DNA of 64,000 nucleotides, taken from positions 62,001 to 126,000 of the forward strand of contig NZ_WPHG01000003.1 in NCBI RefSeq assembly GCF_009742725.1, in the 5' to 3' direction. Each line of letters begins with the position of its first letter. The first letter of the stretch is position 1. The notes beneath the pieces are model-generated. The model saw nothing but the letters and a program-made list of their open reading frames with translations. It was not told the DNA's origin and searched no databases. The translations under genes were made by a program, and so were the position numbers. Positions 47,706-56,895 of this stretch are shown piece after piece. The stretch comes from Nitratireductor arenosus. Its GTDB lineage: Bacteria; Pseudomonadota; Alphaproteobacteria; Rhizobiales; Rhizobiaceae.

Positions 47706-49731
47706 GCAGTTCGCGATTGCCGTCGACATCGGCGGCACCTTCACCGACATCTCCTTGCTCGAGCGCGGGACCGGCAAGGTCTGGCGTGCCAAGACGCCGA
47801 GCGTGCCGTCCGATCCCTCACAAGCCTTCCTGACCGGCATAAGGCTGGCGCTCGGTGATGCCGGCCGCGACGCGTCGACCCTGGCCCAGGTGCTGCACGG
47901 CACCACCGTGGCGACCAACATGATCCTGGAAAACAAGGGCGCGCGCGCCGCGCTGGTCACGACGCAGGGCTTTCGCCATGTGCTGGCCATCGGCCGCCAG
48001 GACATCCCACGCAAGGCCAACCTCTACAATTGGGTGAAGCCGGAACGGCCAGTGCCGGCCTCGCGCATCGTTGAGGTCGACGAGCGGGTTGCCGCCGGCG
48101 GCACCGTGCTGCGCGAACTCGACGAAGCGAGCGTTCTTGCCGCCGCCGAAAAGCTGAAGGCGATGGATATCGAGGCCGTCGGCGTCTGTCTGCTGCACGC
48201 CTTCGCCAATCCCGTCCACGAACGGCGGGTCGCGGACATGCTGCGCCAGGCGCTGCCGGACATTGCGGTCACCACCTCCACCGACGTGCTGCCGGTGGTG
48301 CGCGAATATGAGCGCTCCCTGACCACCGTGCTCAACGCCACCGTCATGCCCGGCGTGACGAACTATGTCGGCCGGCTCGAACAGCGTCTCCAAAGCGAGA
48401 ACGTCGCCGCGCCGCTGCTTTTGATGCAGTCGAATGGCGGCGTAGCCGGCGCTGCGGCGATCCGCCAGGCGCCGGCGCTGACCGCGCTTTCCGGCCCGGC
48501 CGCCGGTGTTGTCGGCGCGCGCGCGATCGCCGCTGCCTGCGGCATCGACGACCTGATCACTGTCGATATCGGAGGCACCAGCGCCGATATCTGCCTGATC
48601 AAGGACGGCAAGATCGGGCTCACCCAACACGGCAAGGTCGGCGAATGGCCGCTGCCGCTGCCGATGGTCGACATGGTCACGATCGGCGCCGGCGGCGGCT
48701 CGATCGCCGCAGTTGGGGACGACACGCTCACGGTCGGGCCGCGCAGCGCCGGCGCCATGCCGGGGCCCGCCGCCTACGGCCATGGCGGCGAAGACGCCAC
48801 CGTCACCGACGCCCACGTCGTGCTCGGCCATCTGCCGGCCAGGCTGCTGGGCGGAAAGATGGCGCTCGACGCCGAGGCCGCCCGCGCGGTGATCGACAGA
48901 AACGTCGCCGGGCCGCTCGGCCTGACGGTCGAGGAGGCCGCGCGCGGCATTCTGGCTATCGTCGACAACCACATGATCGGCGCCGTGCGGGTGGTGTCGG
49001 TCGAGCGTGGCCACGACCCGCGCGACTTCACGCTGGTGCCGTTCGGCGGCGCCGGGCCGCTGCATGGCTGCGCGCTCGCCGACCTGCTCGGCATCGCCCG
49101 CGTGCTGATCCCGCCGGCGCCGGGCGTGCTGTGCGCCGACGGCCTGCTTGCCGCCGACCTCAAGGCCGAGTTCAGCCGGACCCTGCCCAAAGCCGGCCCG
49201 GTCGACGTTGCTGCGGCCGCGACGATCTTCGCCGATCTGGAGACACAGGCCAGGCGCTGGCTGGAAAGCGAGAATGTCGCGGCGCAAAACCGGCGCATCG
49301 CGCGGGTCGCCCTGCTGCGCTATCACGGCCAGGGCGGCGAGATCGCCGTCGCCTGGGGCGAGACTGCCGACGAGATCGAACGCAGCTTCACCGCCGAACA
49401 CCAGGCGCTCTATGGTTTCACGCTCGACGCCGCGATCGAACTGATCACGCTCAGGGTCGAGGCGACCGGCCTGACCGCACCCACGGTACCGGAGACGCTG
49501 GCTCCGGGTGATTCCATCGAGCCTTACGATCATGTGCCGGTCCATCTCGGCGCCGAAAGAGCGAAAGTTCCCGTGGTCGATCGCGCCGGGCTCGGCGCGG
49601 GGGCGCGTTTTGCCGGGCCGATGGTGCTCACCCAGCTCGACACCACCACCCTGGTGCCGCCGGGCTGGAACGCAATCGTTCACCCGACCGGCGCCCTGAT
49701 CCTAACCCGCAGCGAGGACGACAAGGCGTGA
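47692..49731 (+). CDS. hydantoinase A / oxoprolinase family protein (HyuA)
   Basis: ATP-binding partner of HyuB, 679 residues, ASKHA-like. The nucleotide loop VDIGGTFTDI is at about 10-19, a second such motif VDIGGTSADI at about 288-297, and LSGPAAGVVGA at about 267-277. ATG 47692 is chosen for its GGAG at 47681-47684; the frame open from 47107 lies inside hyuB. The HyuA/HyuB pair opens cyclic amides with ATP hydrolysis. It overlaps the M20 gene by 4 bases. Confidence 0.92.
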   Translation: MPSSEQFAIAVDIGGTFTDISLLERGTGKVWRAKTPSVPSDPSQAFLTGIRLALGDAGRDASTLAQVLHGTTVATNMILENKGARAALVTTQGFRHVLAIGRQDIPRKANLYNWVKPERPVPASRIVEVDERVAAGGTVLRELDEASVLAAAEKLKAMDIEAVGVCLLHAFANPVHERRVADMLRQALPDIAVTTSTDVLPVVREYERSLTTVLNATVMPGVTNYVGRLEQRLQSENVAAPLLLMQSNGGVAGAAAIRQAPALTALSGPAAGVVGARAIAAACGIDDLITVDIGGTSADICLIKDGKIGLTQHGKVGEWPLPLPMVDMVTIGAGGGSIAAVGDDTLTVGPRSAGAMPGPAAYGHGGEDATVTDAHVVLGHLPARLLGGKMALDAEAARAVIDRNVAGPLGLTVEEAARGILAIVDNHMIGAVRVVSVERGHDPRDFTLVPFGGAGPLHGCALADLLGIARVLIPPAPGVLCADGLLAADLKAEFSRTLPKAGPVDVAAAATIFADLETQARRWLESENVAAQNRRIARVALLRYHGQGGEIAVAWGETADEIERSFTAEHQALYGFTLDAAIELITLRVEATGLTAPTVPETLAPGDSIEPYDHVPVHLGAERAKVPVVDRAGLGAGARFAGPMVLTQLDTTTLVPPGWNAIVHPTGALILTRSEDDKA

Positions 49732-51101
49732 CCGAGATTGCTTCGCCGCTTGCCGGCATTTTCGACCATATCGAGGCCAACCGGGACGCGTTCGTCACGC
49801 GGCTGATGGACTATGTCCGCCATCCGAGCATCAGCGCCCACAATCAGGGCATCGGCGAGGTCGCCGGGATGCTCGTGGGCTTCCTGCGGAAGCTCGGCAT
49901 GGAGGCAGAGACGGTGCCGACCAGCGGCCACCCGATGGTGCTTGGCCGCCGCGATGTCTCGCCCGACAAGCCGACCGTGCTGCTTTATGGCCATTATGAC
50001 GTGCAGCCGCCGGACCCGCTGGAGCTGTGGACCAGCCCGCCCTTCGAGCCGACAATCCGCGACGGGCGCATCTATGCGCGAGGCATCGGCGACAACAAGG
50101 GCCAGCATTTCGCGCAACTGCTGGCGCTCGAATCGCATCTCGCCGTCACCGGCGACCTGCCCTGCAACGTCTTGTTCCTGCTTGAGGGCGAAGAGGAGAT
50201 CGGCAGCCCGCATATCGCCGAGTTCGTGCGCGCCCATGCCGACAGGCTGAGGGCCGATCTGGTCGTGACCTCCGACGGGCCGCTGCACGAAAGCGGCGCG
50301 CCCGTCGTCACCTTCGGCGTGCGCGGCGTCGCCGCCTTCGAACTCAGGGCCAAGACGGCCTCGCGCGACGTCCATTCCGGCAATTTCGGCGGCGTGGTGC
50401 CCAATGCCGTGTGGACGCTGGTTCATCTGCTCGCCACGATGAAGGACGAGGACGGCGAAATCACCATCGAGGGGCTGACCGAGCCGGTGATCCCGCCGAC
50501 CAATCTGGAGCGCGACGCGGTCGAGCGCCTGCCGCTCGATCTCGAGGCTATTAAGGCCGAACTCGGCCTGTCGCGTCTCGATGCGCCGGCCGGACGAGGT
50601 TATTTCGACCGGCTGATGTTTCATCCCACACTCACCGTCAACGGTTTTCATGGCGGTTATGGCGGGCCGGGCATGAAGACGGTCTTGCCGTGCGAGGCGT
50701 TCGTCAAATGCGACATTCGCCTGGTCGAGCCGCTGACCCCGGACTATGTGTTCGACAAGGTGCGCGCCCATGTGCAAAAACACGCGCCGGAGGTCGAGTT
50801 CGTGCCGCTCAACGGCATGTTGCCGTCGAAGACCCCGATGGACTCGCCCTTTGCCGAACCGATCCGCCGCGCGGTGGTTGCCGCGCGCGGCGTCGAGCCG
50901 CTGCTCTACCCGACCGTCGGCGGCAGTCTGCCCGACTATGTCTTCACCAAGATCCTCGGCCTGCCGGCCTTCGTCATTCCCTACGCCAATGCCGACGAGG
51001 CCAATCATGCGCCGAACGAGAATTTGAAGATCGCGTGTTTCATCGACGGCATCAAGACGGGCGCCGCGCTGCTTGCGGAACTGGGCGCGCTGCGGCGCTG
51101 A
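49728..51101 (+). CDS. M20 family metallopeptidase (CNDP dipeptidase-like)
   Basis: Di-zinc amidohydrolase/peptidase of 457 residues. Metal-site motifs are LLYGHYDVQP (about 85-94), ARGIGDNKGQ (about 117-126) and LEGEEEIGSP (about 151-160) with the catalytic Glu. Wording is closest to the CNDP/dipeptidase branch of ArgE/DapE/CPG2 enzymes; N-carbamoyl-amino-acid hydrolases (HyuC) of hydantoin pathways are also M20 proteins, so it may fill that step. The start is GTG 49728, overlapping HyuA. A terminator-like hairpin follows. Confidence 0.9.
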   Translation: MTEIASPLAGIFDHIEANRDAFVTRLMDYVRHPSISAHNQGIGEVAGMLVGFLRKLGMEAETVPTSGHPMVLGRRDVSPDKPTVLLYGHYDVQPPDPLELWTSPPFEPTIRDGRIYARGIGDNKGQHFAQLLALESHLAVTGDLPCNVLFLLEGEEEIGSPHIAEFVRAHADRLRADLVVTSDGPLHESGAPVVTFGVRGVAAFELRAKTASRDVHSGNFGGVVPNAVWTLVHLLATMKDEDGEITIEGLTEPVIPPTNLERDAVERLPLDLEAIKAELGLSRLDAPAGRGYFDRLMFHPTLTVNGFHGGYGGPGMKTVLPCEAFVKCDIRLVEPLTPDYVFDKVRAHVQKHAPEVEFVPLNGMLPSKTPMDSPFAEPIRRAVVAARGVEPLLYPTVGGSLPDYVFTKILGLPAFVIPYANADEANHAPNENLKIACFIDGIKTGAALLAELGALRR

Positions 51102-51190
51102 CGCCCCGCGTCGCGTTGCCTCGGCCCAAACCGTTGCAGCGCGGCCGGGGCCTTGCCAAGCGGCCGGCCTATCGCCGATGATCGGCACGA

Positions 51191-51236
51191 GCCGGCGCGG
51201 TGGACGGACAATCTCCCGTCCGCGCCGGCCCGTTTT
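51191..51236 (+). terminator. hairpin terminator after the M20 peptidase gene
   Basis: GCCGGCGCGG (51191-51200) pairs with CCGCGCCGGC (51220-51229), with inner ACGG/CCGT pairs after a 3-base bulge, and a TTTT run at 51233-51236 follows. It lies 90 bases after the M20 stop and 57 before the glycerate kinase start, so it probably ends the long racemase-M20 operon. Confidence 0.65.
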
Positions 51237-51292
51237 CGTCACGGCGGCGCGCTGCCCGCCCCTCTGTTCGGTCTCGACACGGTGATGCCAGG

Positions 51293-52570
51293 ATGACGCC
51301 GCCTCTTGCCGATCCGCGCGGGTTTCTCGCCGGCCTGTTTGCGACCGCCGTCGAGGCCGCCGATCCGCTGGCGGCGCTGCGCAACCACCTTCCGCAACGC
51401 CCAGCCGGCCGCACCGTCGTGGTCGGCGCCGGCAAGGCGGCGAGCCAGATGGCGGCCGCCTTCGAGCGCCTGTGGGACGCAGAGCTCACCGGGGTCGTAG
51501 TCGCGCGCGCCGGCCCGGTTGAGGCCTGCGAGCGGATCGAAGTGCTGCAGGCGTCCCACCCCGTGCCAGACGAGAACGGGCTTGCCGCCTCGGCGCGGCT
51601 GCTTGAAACGGTCGGCGGGCTGACCGGCGACGATCTGGTCGTGGCGCTTATCTCGGGCGGCGGGTCGGCCCTGCTCGCCGCGCCGGCCGAAGGCCTGACG
51701 CTTGCCGATGAGATTGCGGTCAACCGCGCGCTGCTTTCCTCGGGCGCGCCGATTTCGGTCATGAACGTGGTGCGCAAGCACATCTCGCGCATCAAGGGCG
51801 GGCGGCTGGCCGCCGCAGCAGCGCCGGCGCGGGTAGCAAGCCTGATCGTTTCGGACGTGCCGGGCGACGATCCGGCGCTGGTCGCCTCCGGGCCGACCGT
51901 TCCCGACTCCGCCACCGCCGAGGAAGCGCTTGCGATCGTGCGCGACTATCGCATCGAGCTGCCCGAGCGCGTTCTCGCCCATATCCGCTCCGCCGGGTCG
52001 AGAGCGCCGTCGCCCACAGATCCCGCCTTCCGCGACAATGTGGTCGAGGTGGTCGCCTCGGCGCGGCTGTCGCTCGACCGCGCGGCCAGGGCGGCGCGCG
52101 CGGCCGGCGTGGAAACCACGATCCTGTCCGACCGCATCGAGGGCGAGGCGCGCGAGATCGGCCGCATGCATGCCGCGCTTGCGCTCGAGCGCGCGCGTCA
52201 AGGCAGCACCGATGGTCGGCCGGTGCTGCTGCTTTCGGGCGGCGAGACCACCGTCACCATCGGCGACGGCACGTATGGCAAGGGCGGCCGCAACACGGAA
52301 TTTTTGCTTTCCTTCGCGCTCGACATTGACGGGGTCGAGAACGTTCACGCGCTCAGCGCTGACACGGACGGCATTGACGGCTCGCAAGACAATGCCGGCG
52401 CATTTTGCGACGGTACGACGGCGGCCCGCATCCGCGCGGCGGGCGGCGACCCGCGCCGTTTGCTGCTCGCCCACGATGCCTGGTCGGCCTTCGATCTTGC
52501 AGGGGATCTGTTCGTGCCGGGGCCGACCGGCACAAACGTCAACGATTTCCGCGCCATTCTCGTCAGGTGA
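51293..52570 (+). CDS. glycerate 2-kinase (DUF4147/MOFRL, GckA/TtuD type)
   Basis: Phosphorylates D-glycerate at the 2-position to give 2-phosphoglycerate, feeding glycolysis. It has 425 residues. An N-terminal DUF4147 domain with GAGKAASQMA (about 45-54) and ALISGGGSALL (about 116-126) is followed by a C-terminal MOFRL domain with LLSGGETTVTIGDG (about 312-325), GKGGRNTEF (328-336) and DTDGIDGSQDNAGA. ATG 51293 is used; the frame upstream to 51200 spans the terminator. It may serve a downstream product of the operon or be unrelated to it. Confidence 0.92.
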   Translation: MTPPLADPRGFLAGLFATAVEAADPLAALRNHLPQRPAGRTVVVGAGKAASQMAAAFERLWDAELTGVVVARAGPVEACERIEVLQASHPVPDENGLAASARLLETVGGLTGDDLVVALISGGGSALLAAPAEGLTLADEIAVNRALLSSGAPISVMNVVRKHISRIKGGRLAAAAAPARVASLIVSDVPGDDPALVASGPTVPDSATAEEALAIVRDYRIELPERVLAHIRSAGSRAPSPTDPAFRDNVVEVVASARLSLDRAARAARAAGVETTILSDRIEGEAREIGRMHAALALERARQGSTDGRPVLLLSGGETTVTIGDGTYGKGGRNTEFLLSFALDIDGVENVHALSADTDGIDGSQDNAGAFCDGTTAARIRAAGGDPRRLLLAHDAWSAFDLAGDLFVPGPTGTNVNDFRAILVR

Positions 52571-52652
52571 GAGCGGCAGCCTCGCGTCTTAGAGCGCTTC
52601 CACGCGAACCGCCTACCTCTCCGCCTGAAAACGCGCGAATGGCGGTGCGGCT

Positions 52653-53417
52653 CTATTCGCGCCAGGACGGATCGCGGGCGTCGAGGGTCGATTTCAGGTA
52701 GTCGAAATGGCGTTGCCCCATGCCGCGATAGGCGGCCCAGCCCGCCGCGGTCGCGCGCGCAACGTCATCCGACAGCACCGAAAGCGACTGGCCGGTGGAG
52801 CGCGCCAGCACCAGCGTTTGGGCGGCCTTTTCAAAAAAATACAGATCCTCGAACGCGTCGGCGACCGTCTCGCCGGCGATCGACACGCCGTGATTGGCCA
52901 TGACGAGCACGGTATTGCCCTTCATCGCCTCGGCCAGGCGCAGGCCTTCCTCGGCCGCATCGGCAATGCCGCCGAAGGCGAGGTCGTACCCGATGCGCCC
53001 GAAGAACCGGGCGGTGTTGTTGTCGAGGGGCAACAGCGTCGGGTCCTTCAGACAGGCCAGCGCCACGGCATGGGGCGCGTGGCAATGCAGGATCACCCGC
53101 GCCTGCGGCAGCATCCGGTGCATGGCGCCGTGGATGGTCCAGGCCGACGGGTCGGGTGCGTCGGGCCGTTCCATCACGCCCGGATCGTCGGCGTCGAGCA
53201 GGATGAGGTCGCTGGCCCTGATCGTGGCGAAATGCTGCCAGCGCGGATTGAGCAGGAAGCGCCGCCCGTCCGGCGACACGGCGGCGCTGAAATGATTGCC
53301 CACCGATTCGCTCCATCCGAAATGGTGGCAAAGCCGGAAGGCGGCGGCCATGTCGCGGCGCAGGGCGACGACCTCGTCGGTTGGGTCCGGAACGGCTTTC
53401 AGGCCGCGTGTCATCAT
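52653..53417 (-). CDS. class II aldolase/adducin family protein
   Basis: Zinc-dependent aldolase or related lyase/epimerase of 254 residues. Metal-ligand histidines are in ILHCHAPHAVAL (about 108-119) and VMANHGVSIAG (about 169-179); an N-terminal GNHFSAAV at about 41-48 is the phosphate/substrate loop. ATG 53417 overlaps the dioxygenase stop as ATGATGA, so it is second gene of a two-gene operon. Sugar-phosphate-specific features are not evident; the adducin-like bacterial branch has mostly unknown substrates. Confidence 0.88.
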   Translation of the reverse strand: MMTRGLKAVPDPTDEVVALRRDMAAAFRLCHHFGWSESVGNHFSAAVSPDGRRFLLNPRWQHFATIRASDLILLDADDPGVMERPDAPDPSAWTIHGAMHRMLPQARVILHCHAPHAVALACLKDPTLLPLDNNTARFFGRIGYDLAFGGIADAAEEGLRLAEAMKGNTVLVMANHGVSIAGETVADAFEDLYFFEKAAQTLVLARSTGQSLSVLSDDVARATAAGWAAYRGMGQRHFDYLKSTLDARDPSWRE

Positions 53418-54553
53418 GTCTTGAACCGTCCTTCGCCGACCAGCGCGCGATAGGTCGAGCGCATCTCGGCGCGGTCGGTGTAGCAGCCGCGCAAATAACG
53501 CTCGCCGCTGGTTGCCGAATAGGCGGCGCGGCCATGCACGATGCGGTGATTGTCGAAGGTGATGCATTCGCCCGGCTTGATCCGGAAATTCATCACGTAG
53601 CGTGGGTCCTGCAGCATTTTCCCGAACCGGCAGAAGGCCGGATAATAGTCGTCGAGCAGGCCTTGCGGCAGGTCGAACATGTCGGCTAGGTGCTGGCTGA
53701 TCGTCAGGCCGCTGACCTCGTTTTTGTCGTCCAGCTCGATCACCCTTTGGCGCGCGCGCATGTCGTAGCCGTCATGTTCGCAGTAAAACGGGATATCGAT
53801 ACTGGACAGGAGGCGGAAGCCTTCGGGATCGATCGCGCGAAAGTCATTGGCCACCGCCACGCCGTCGGCGAACAGGTTGCCGCCGCCTTCGACAGAATTG
53901 GCGCGGCAATGCAGGAACTGGACCCCTGGCGCGACCTCCTCGGCCGGCGTATCGGTGTGCAGTTCCAACGCCTTGGCCGTATAGGCAAGGTTCGTCGGCT
54001 TTATATGGGTGCGCACGTCGAAATAGCTGCCCCAGAAGGTCGGGCGAACCTGACCGATCAGTTGGGCGGTCTCGGTCAGTCCCGCGTCGCTGTCCGGCAT
54101 GTCGGCGACCAGCGCGACCCCATCCACGATCATCGCCTCGATCCAGGCGGACACTTTTCCACGGTCGGCAAGCAGCTCGGGTTGCGAGAAACGCGCCATC
54201 CGCGGGTAGTGGTCGGCGTACCAGGCCTGCCGCGGCAGGTCGGCCGGATCGGGGCGCCGGTTCCCGTCCGCGTAAAGGGCGAGCGTCGCCACCGGCATCC
54301 GCGTCACATGGTCCTCGCCCTGCCAGCGCACCATCAGCGCATCGCCGTCGAATGCGGCCGTTTCGGCGCGCGGCGGCTGGTCGAGATGGAAGATGTCGAA
54401 CACCCGCTCGCGCGTTGCCGGATCGAACGATGTGGGGCAATTGTCGCGCAGCCAGTAATAGTTGAAATAGGCTTGCTGGCCGTCGGCAAGGATGACATGC
54501 AGCCCCTTTTCCGACAGGCTGACGGCTGGGGTCGCGGTCTGCATGACGTTCAT
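53414..54553 (-). CDS. gamma-butyrobetaine/trimethyllysine hydroxylase-like Fe(II)/2-oxoglutarate dioxygenase
   Basis: 379 residues: an N-terminal GBBH-like domain (about 10-100) with YWLRDNCPTSFDP, then a TauD/TfdA jelly roll (about 115-375). Iron ligands are H199 and D201 in LELHTDTP and H340 in RIVHGRAAY. The 2-oxoglutarate Arg is probably R353 (ERYLRGC lies at 351-357). The N-terminal zinc cysteines of animal BBOX are incomplete (only C39). Hydroxylates an amino-acid or betaine-like substrate. It is co-transcribed with the class II aldolase and divergent from a LysR gene. Confidence 0.88.
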   Translation of the reverse strand: MNVMQTATPAVSLSEKGLHVILADGQQAYFNYYWLRDNCPTSFDPATRERVFDIFHLDQPPRAETAAFDGDALMVRWQGEDHVTRMPVATLALYADGNRRPDPADLPRQAWYADHYPRMARFSQPELLADRGKVSAWIEAMIVDGVALVADMPDSDAGLTETAQLIGQVRPTFWGSYFDVRTHIKPTNLAYTAKALELHTDTPAEEVAPGVQFLHCRANSVEGGGNLFADGVAVANDFRAIDPEGFRLLSSIDIPFYCEHDGYDMRARQRVIELDDKNEVSGLTISQHLADMFDLPQGLLDDYYPAFCRFGKMLQDPRYVMNFRIKPGECITFDNHRIVHGRAAYSATSGERYLRGCYTDRAEMRSTYRALVGEGRFKT

Positions 54554-54565
54554 CGCATTGTCCTT

Positions 54566-54655
54566 AACTTAAGAACGGTGTTGGCTTGTGGTAACGCCAG
54601 CATCGCTCTACTCTCTCGGCAAAGAAAAGGCGGATAAAACTGATCTCAACTTAAG
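54566..54655. promoter_or_regulatory. paired AACTTAAG motifs in the dioxygenase/LysR divergent region
   Basis: AACTTAAG occurs twice in the 116-base gap, at 54566-54573 near the dioxygenase start and at 54648-54655 near the LysR start, with a further TTAAG at 54663-54667. Each contains a CTTAAG palindrome. Their position at both promoters suggests operators for the LysR regulator, acting on itself and the dioxygenase/aldolase genes. Confidence 0.45.
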
Positions 54656-54669
54656 TCGGGTATTAAGTC

Positions 54670-55617
54670 ATGTATCGCTTGCCGCCGCTTCGTCTGCTGA
54701 CGGCCTTCGACCTCGTCGCCCGGCTCGGCTCGATGCGCCATGCGGCAGCGCGGCTCAACGTGTCGCAGCCGGCCGTCACCCAGGCGCTGAAGGCGCTCGA
54801 GGACCATGTCGGAACCGCGTTGCTGGATCGGGGCACCCGCCCGGCGCGCCTGACGGAGGCGGGCCAGCAACTCGCCCGCGCAACCGGCGAAGGGCTCGGC
54901 ATGATTGCCGCCGCCATCGCCGATCTCCGCGCCTCCGCCGATATCCAGCACCAGCGGATTACCGTCGCCTGCACGCTCGGCATGGCGACCTACTGGCTGA
55001 TGCCGCGGCTGCCGGATTTTTATGCGGCTCATCCCGAGCTGCTGGTCAACGTGCAGGCGCCGCCGACCGATCTCCCGGCGGTCTCCGCAGGCATCGATGT
55101 CGCGCTGCGCTACGGCTGGGGCGGGTGGACGGACGGAGAGACGCAAAAACTGTTCGACGAACTCGTCTGCCCGGTCGGCCATCCCGTGCTCATGAAGCGG
55201 CTGCTGGGGTCCGGCACCGGCCTGGAGGGCGCGCCGCTCATCCACGTGCGCAACGCCGAGACGCGGCATTGGGCCGACTGGCCGGACTATCTGGCGCGGC
55301 GCGGCGCCGGCCGGCATACCGGTTCCAGCCAGATCTTCGACAATTACGTCCAGGCCGTGCAGGCTGCCGTTGGCGGCAGCGGTCTGGTGCTCGGCTGGCG
55401 CTCGATCACCCAGGGACTGGTCGACGAGGGGGCGCTTGTCGCCTGGCCCGACGCCGGCGTTGACCTTGGCTCGGGCTATTACGCCACGCTGTCGCCGGGC
55501 GGTGCTGCCAAGCCGGCCGCGCGCGTTTTCGCCGCCTGGCTCAGGACGGTCCACGCGCGGGAGGCTTCGAGGGAGGTCGCGCGCGCCGTCCTCGATCGCA
55601 GCGGCAAACACAGCTGA
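54670..55617 (+). CDS. LysR family transcriptional regulator (GcvA-like)
   Basis: 315 residues: an N-terminal helix-turn-helix (about 5-62; LRLLTAFDLVARLGSMRHAA) and a type 2 periplasmic-binding effector domain (about 92-300). The start PPLRLLTAF is typical of the GcvA branch. It is divergent from the dioxygenase/aldolase pair and most likely activates it in the presence of the substrate. A strong terminator follows at once. Confidence 0.92.
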   Translation: MYRLPPLRLLTAFDLVARLGSMRHAAARLNVSQPAVTQALKALEDHVGTALLDRGTRPARLTEAGQQLARATGEGLGMIAAAIADLRASADIQHQRITVACTLGMATYWLMPRLPDFYAAHPELLVNVQAPPTDLPAVSAGIDVALRYGWGGWTDGETQKLFDELVCPVGHPVLMKRLLGSGTGLEGAPLIHVRNAETRHWADWPDYLARRGAGRHTGSSQIFDNYVQAVQAAVGGSGLVLGWRSITQGLVDEGALVAWPDAGVDLGSGYYATLSPGGAAKPAARVFAAWLRTVHAREASREVARAVLDRSGKHS

Positions 55618-55654
55618 GCCCGCCCTCCCGCTTTGTTGCCGCGGGAGGGCGGGC
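55618..55654 (+). terminator. strong hairpin after the LysR gene
   Basis: GCCCGCCCTCCCGC (55618-55631) and GCGGGAGGGCGGGC (55641-55654) form a perfect 14-base, all but one G:C stem with a 9-base loop, starting right after the LysR stop. No T run follows. It lies between convergent genes and could act in both directions. Confidence 0.75.
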
Positions 55655-55700
55655 CCGGTTGGTCGTCACCGGCCCGGCCGGCGGCGTTCAGCCATCGGTA

Positions 55701-56843
55701 TTAAAGCTTGCAGTCCTTGGCGTAAGCGTCCTGGTGATCCTCGAAGGCGACGCCGACCACCTCGTTGGTGAGGTCGCCGTCATCCGACTTGACGACCTTG
55801 CGCACATAGATGTCCTGGATCGGATGATTGTTCGACCCGAACCGGAAATCGCCCCGCGTGGAGGCGAAATCGGCCGCCTTCAGGGCCGCGCGGAACGCAT
55901 CCTTGTCCTTCACGTCCGCCTTGGCCGCCGCCGACAGGATCAGCTTGGCGGTGTCGTAGCCCTGGCTGGCGAAGATCGAGGGAATGCGGCCATATTTGGC
56001 CTTGAAGGCCTCCACGAACGCCTTGTTGGCGTCGTTGTCGAGATCCGGCGACCATTGCGCGGTGTTGAACACGCCGAGTGCGGACTCGCCGATCGCGCCC
56101 AGCACGTCCTGGTCCATCGCGAAACCCGGCGCCATCACGGGAATGTCGACCGCCGACTGGGCGTATTGCTTCATGAAGGCAATCCCCATGCCGCCCGGCA
56201 GGAAGAAATAGACCGCGTCGGCGCCCGAGGCCCGGATCTGGGCGATCTCGGAGGCGTAGTCGCTCTGGCCGAGCTTGGTGTAGAGCTCACCCGCCAGTTC
56301 GCCCTCGTAGAAGCGCTTGAAGCCGGTCAGCGCATCGGTGCCGGCCGGATAGTTCGGCGCCAGGATGAAGGTCTTTTTGTAGCCCGACGTGTTGGCGTGC
56401 TTGCCCATTGCCTCGTGCAGGTTGTCGTTCTGCCAGGCGGCGTTGAAATAGTTCTCGTTGCACAGCTTGCCGGCCAGCGCCGAGGGGCCGGCATTGAGCG
56501 AGACGTAAAACAGGCCCTGATTGACCGCGCCCGGCACGACGGCCATCGCGAGGTTCGACCAGATGATGCCGGTCAAAACGTCGACCTTGTCGCTCTGGAT
56601 CATCTTGTCGGCGATCTGCACGGCAAGGTCGGGCTTCATGGCGTCGTCCTCGATGACGACCTCGATGTCCTTGTTGCCGGTTTCCTCGATCGCCAGCATG
56701 AAGCCGTCGCGGGCGCCGATTCCGAGGCCGGAGCCGCCGCCCGACAAGGTAGTGATCATGCCGATCTTGAGCGGCTCGGCAAAGGCCGCCGTACTTGCCA
56801 GTGAGACGCCCAGAAGCGCCGCGATTGCAGTGATCTTCTTCAT
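55701..56843 (-). CDS. ABC transporter substrate-binding protein (LIV/aromatic-acid type, Peripla_BP_6)
   Basis: Periplasmic receptor of the branched-chain amino-acid (HAAT) class, 380 residues with a signal peptide (cleavage after Ala-Phe-Ala, residue 22). KIGMITTLSGGGSGLG at the mature N-terminus and the Gly/Asn-rich hinge are typical. No permease or ATPase genes lie near it, so it is an orphan receptor in this window. Its neighbours handle aromatic-CoA compounds; related receptors bind benzoate-like acids, which suggests but does not show an aromatic ligand. It follows a MarR gene by 52 bases. Confidence 0.9.
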   Translation of the reverse strand: MKKITAIAALLGVSLASTAAFAEPLKIGMITTLSGGGSGLGIGARDGFMLAIEETGNKDIEVVIEDDAMKPDLAVQIADKMIQSDKVDVLTGIIWSNLAMAVVPGAVNQGLFYVSLNAGPSALAGKLCNENYFNAAWQNDNLHEAMGKHANTSGYKKTFILAPNYPAGTDALTGFKRFYEGELAGELYTKLGQSDYASEIAQIRASGADAVYFFLPGGMGIAFMKQYAQSAVDIPVMAPGFAMDQDVLGAIGESALGVFNTAQWSPDLDNDANKAFVEAFKAKYGRIPSIFASQGYDTAKLILSAAAKADVKDKDAFRAALKAADFASTRGDFRFGSNNHPIQDIYVRKVVKSDDGDLTNEVVGVAFEDHQDAYAKDCKL

Positions 56844-56895
56844 GCCATTCCTCCCAAAAATGGTGTGTGGTCATCATTGCCGGCCGCGCCGGGGG

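Noticed and set aside
44790-48020. 1076-residue open frame on the minus strand
   Set aside because: It crosses several well-supported plus-strand genes (MDR, HyuB, start of HyuA) and shows only His/Asp/Gly/Arg-rich shadow composition.
47818-49683. 621-residue minus-strand frame opposite HyuA
   Set aside because: Antisense to a clear family protein, with no motif of its own.
52571-52652. terminator between glycerate kinase and the convergent class II aldolase gene
   Set aside because: No stem of useful length could be drawn in this 82-base gap.
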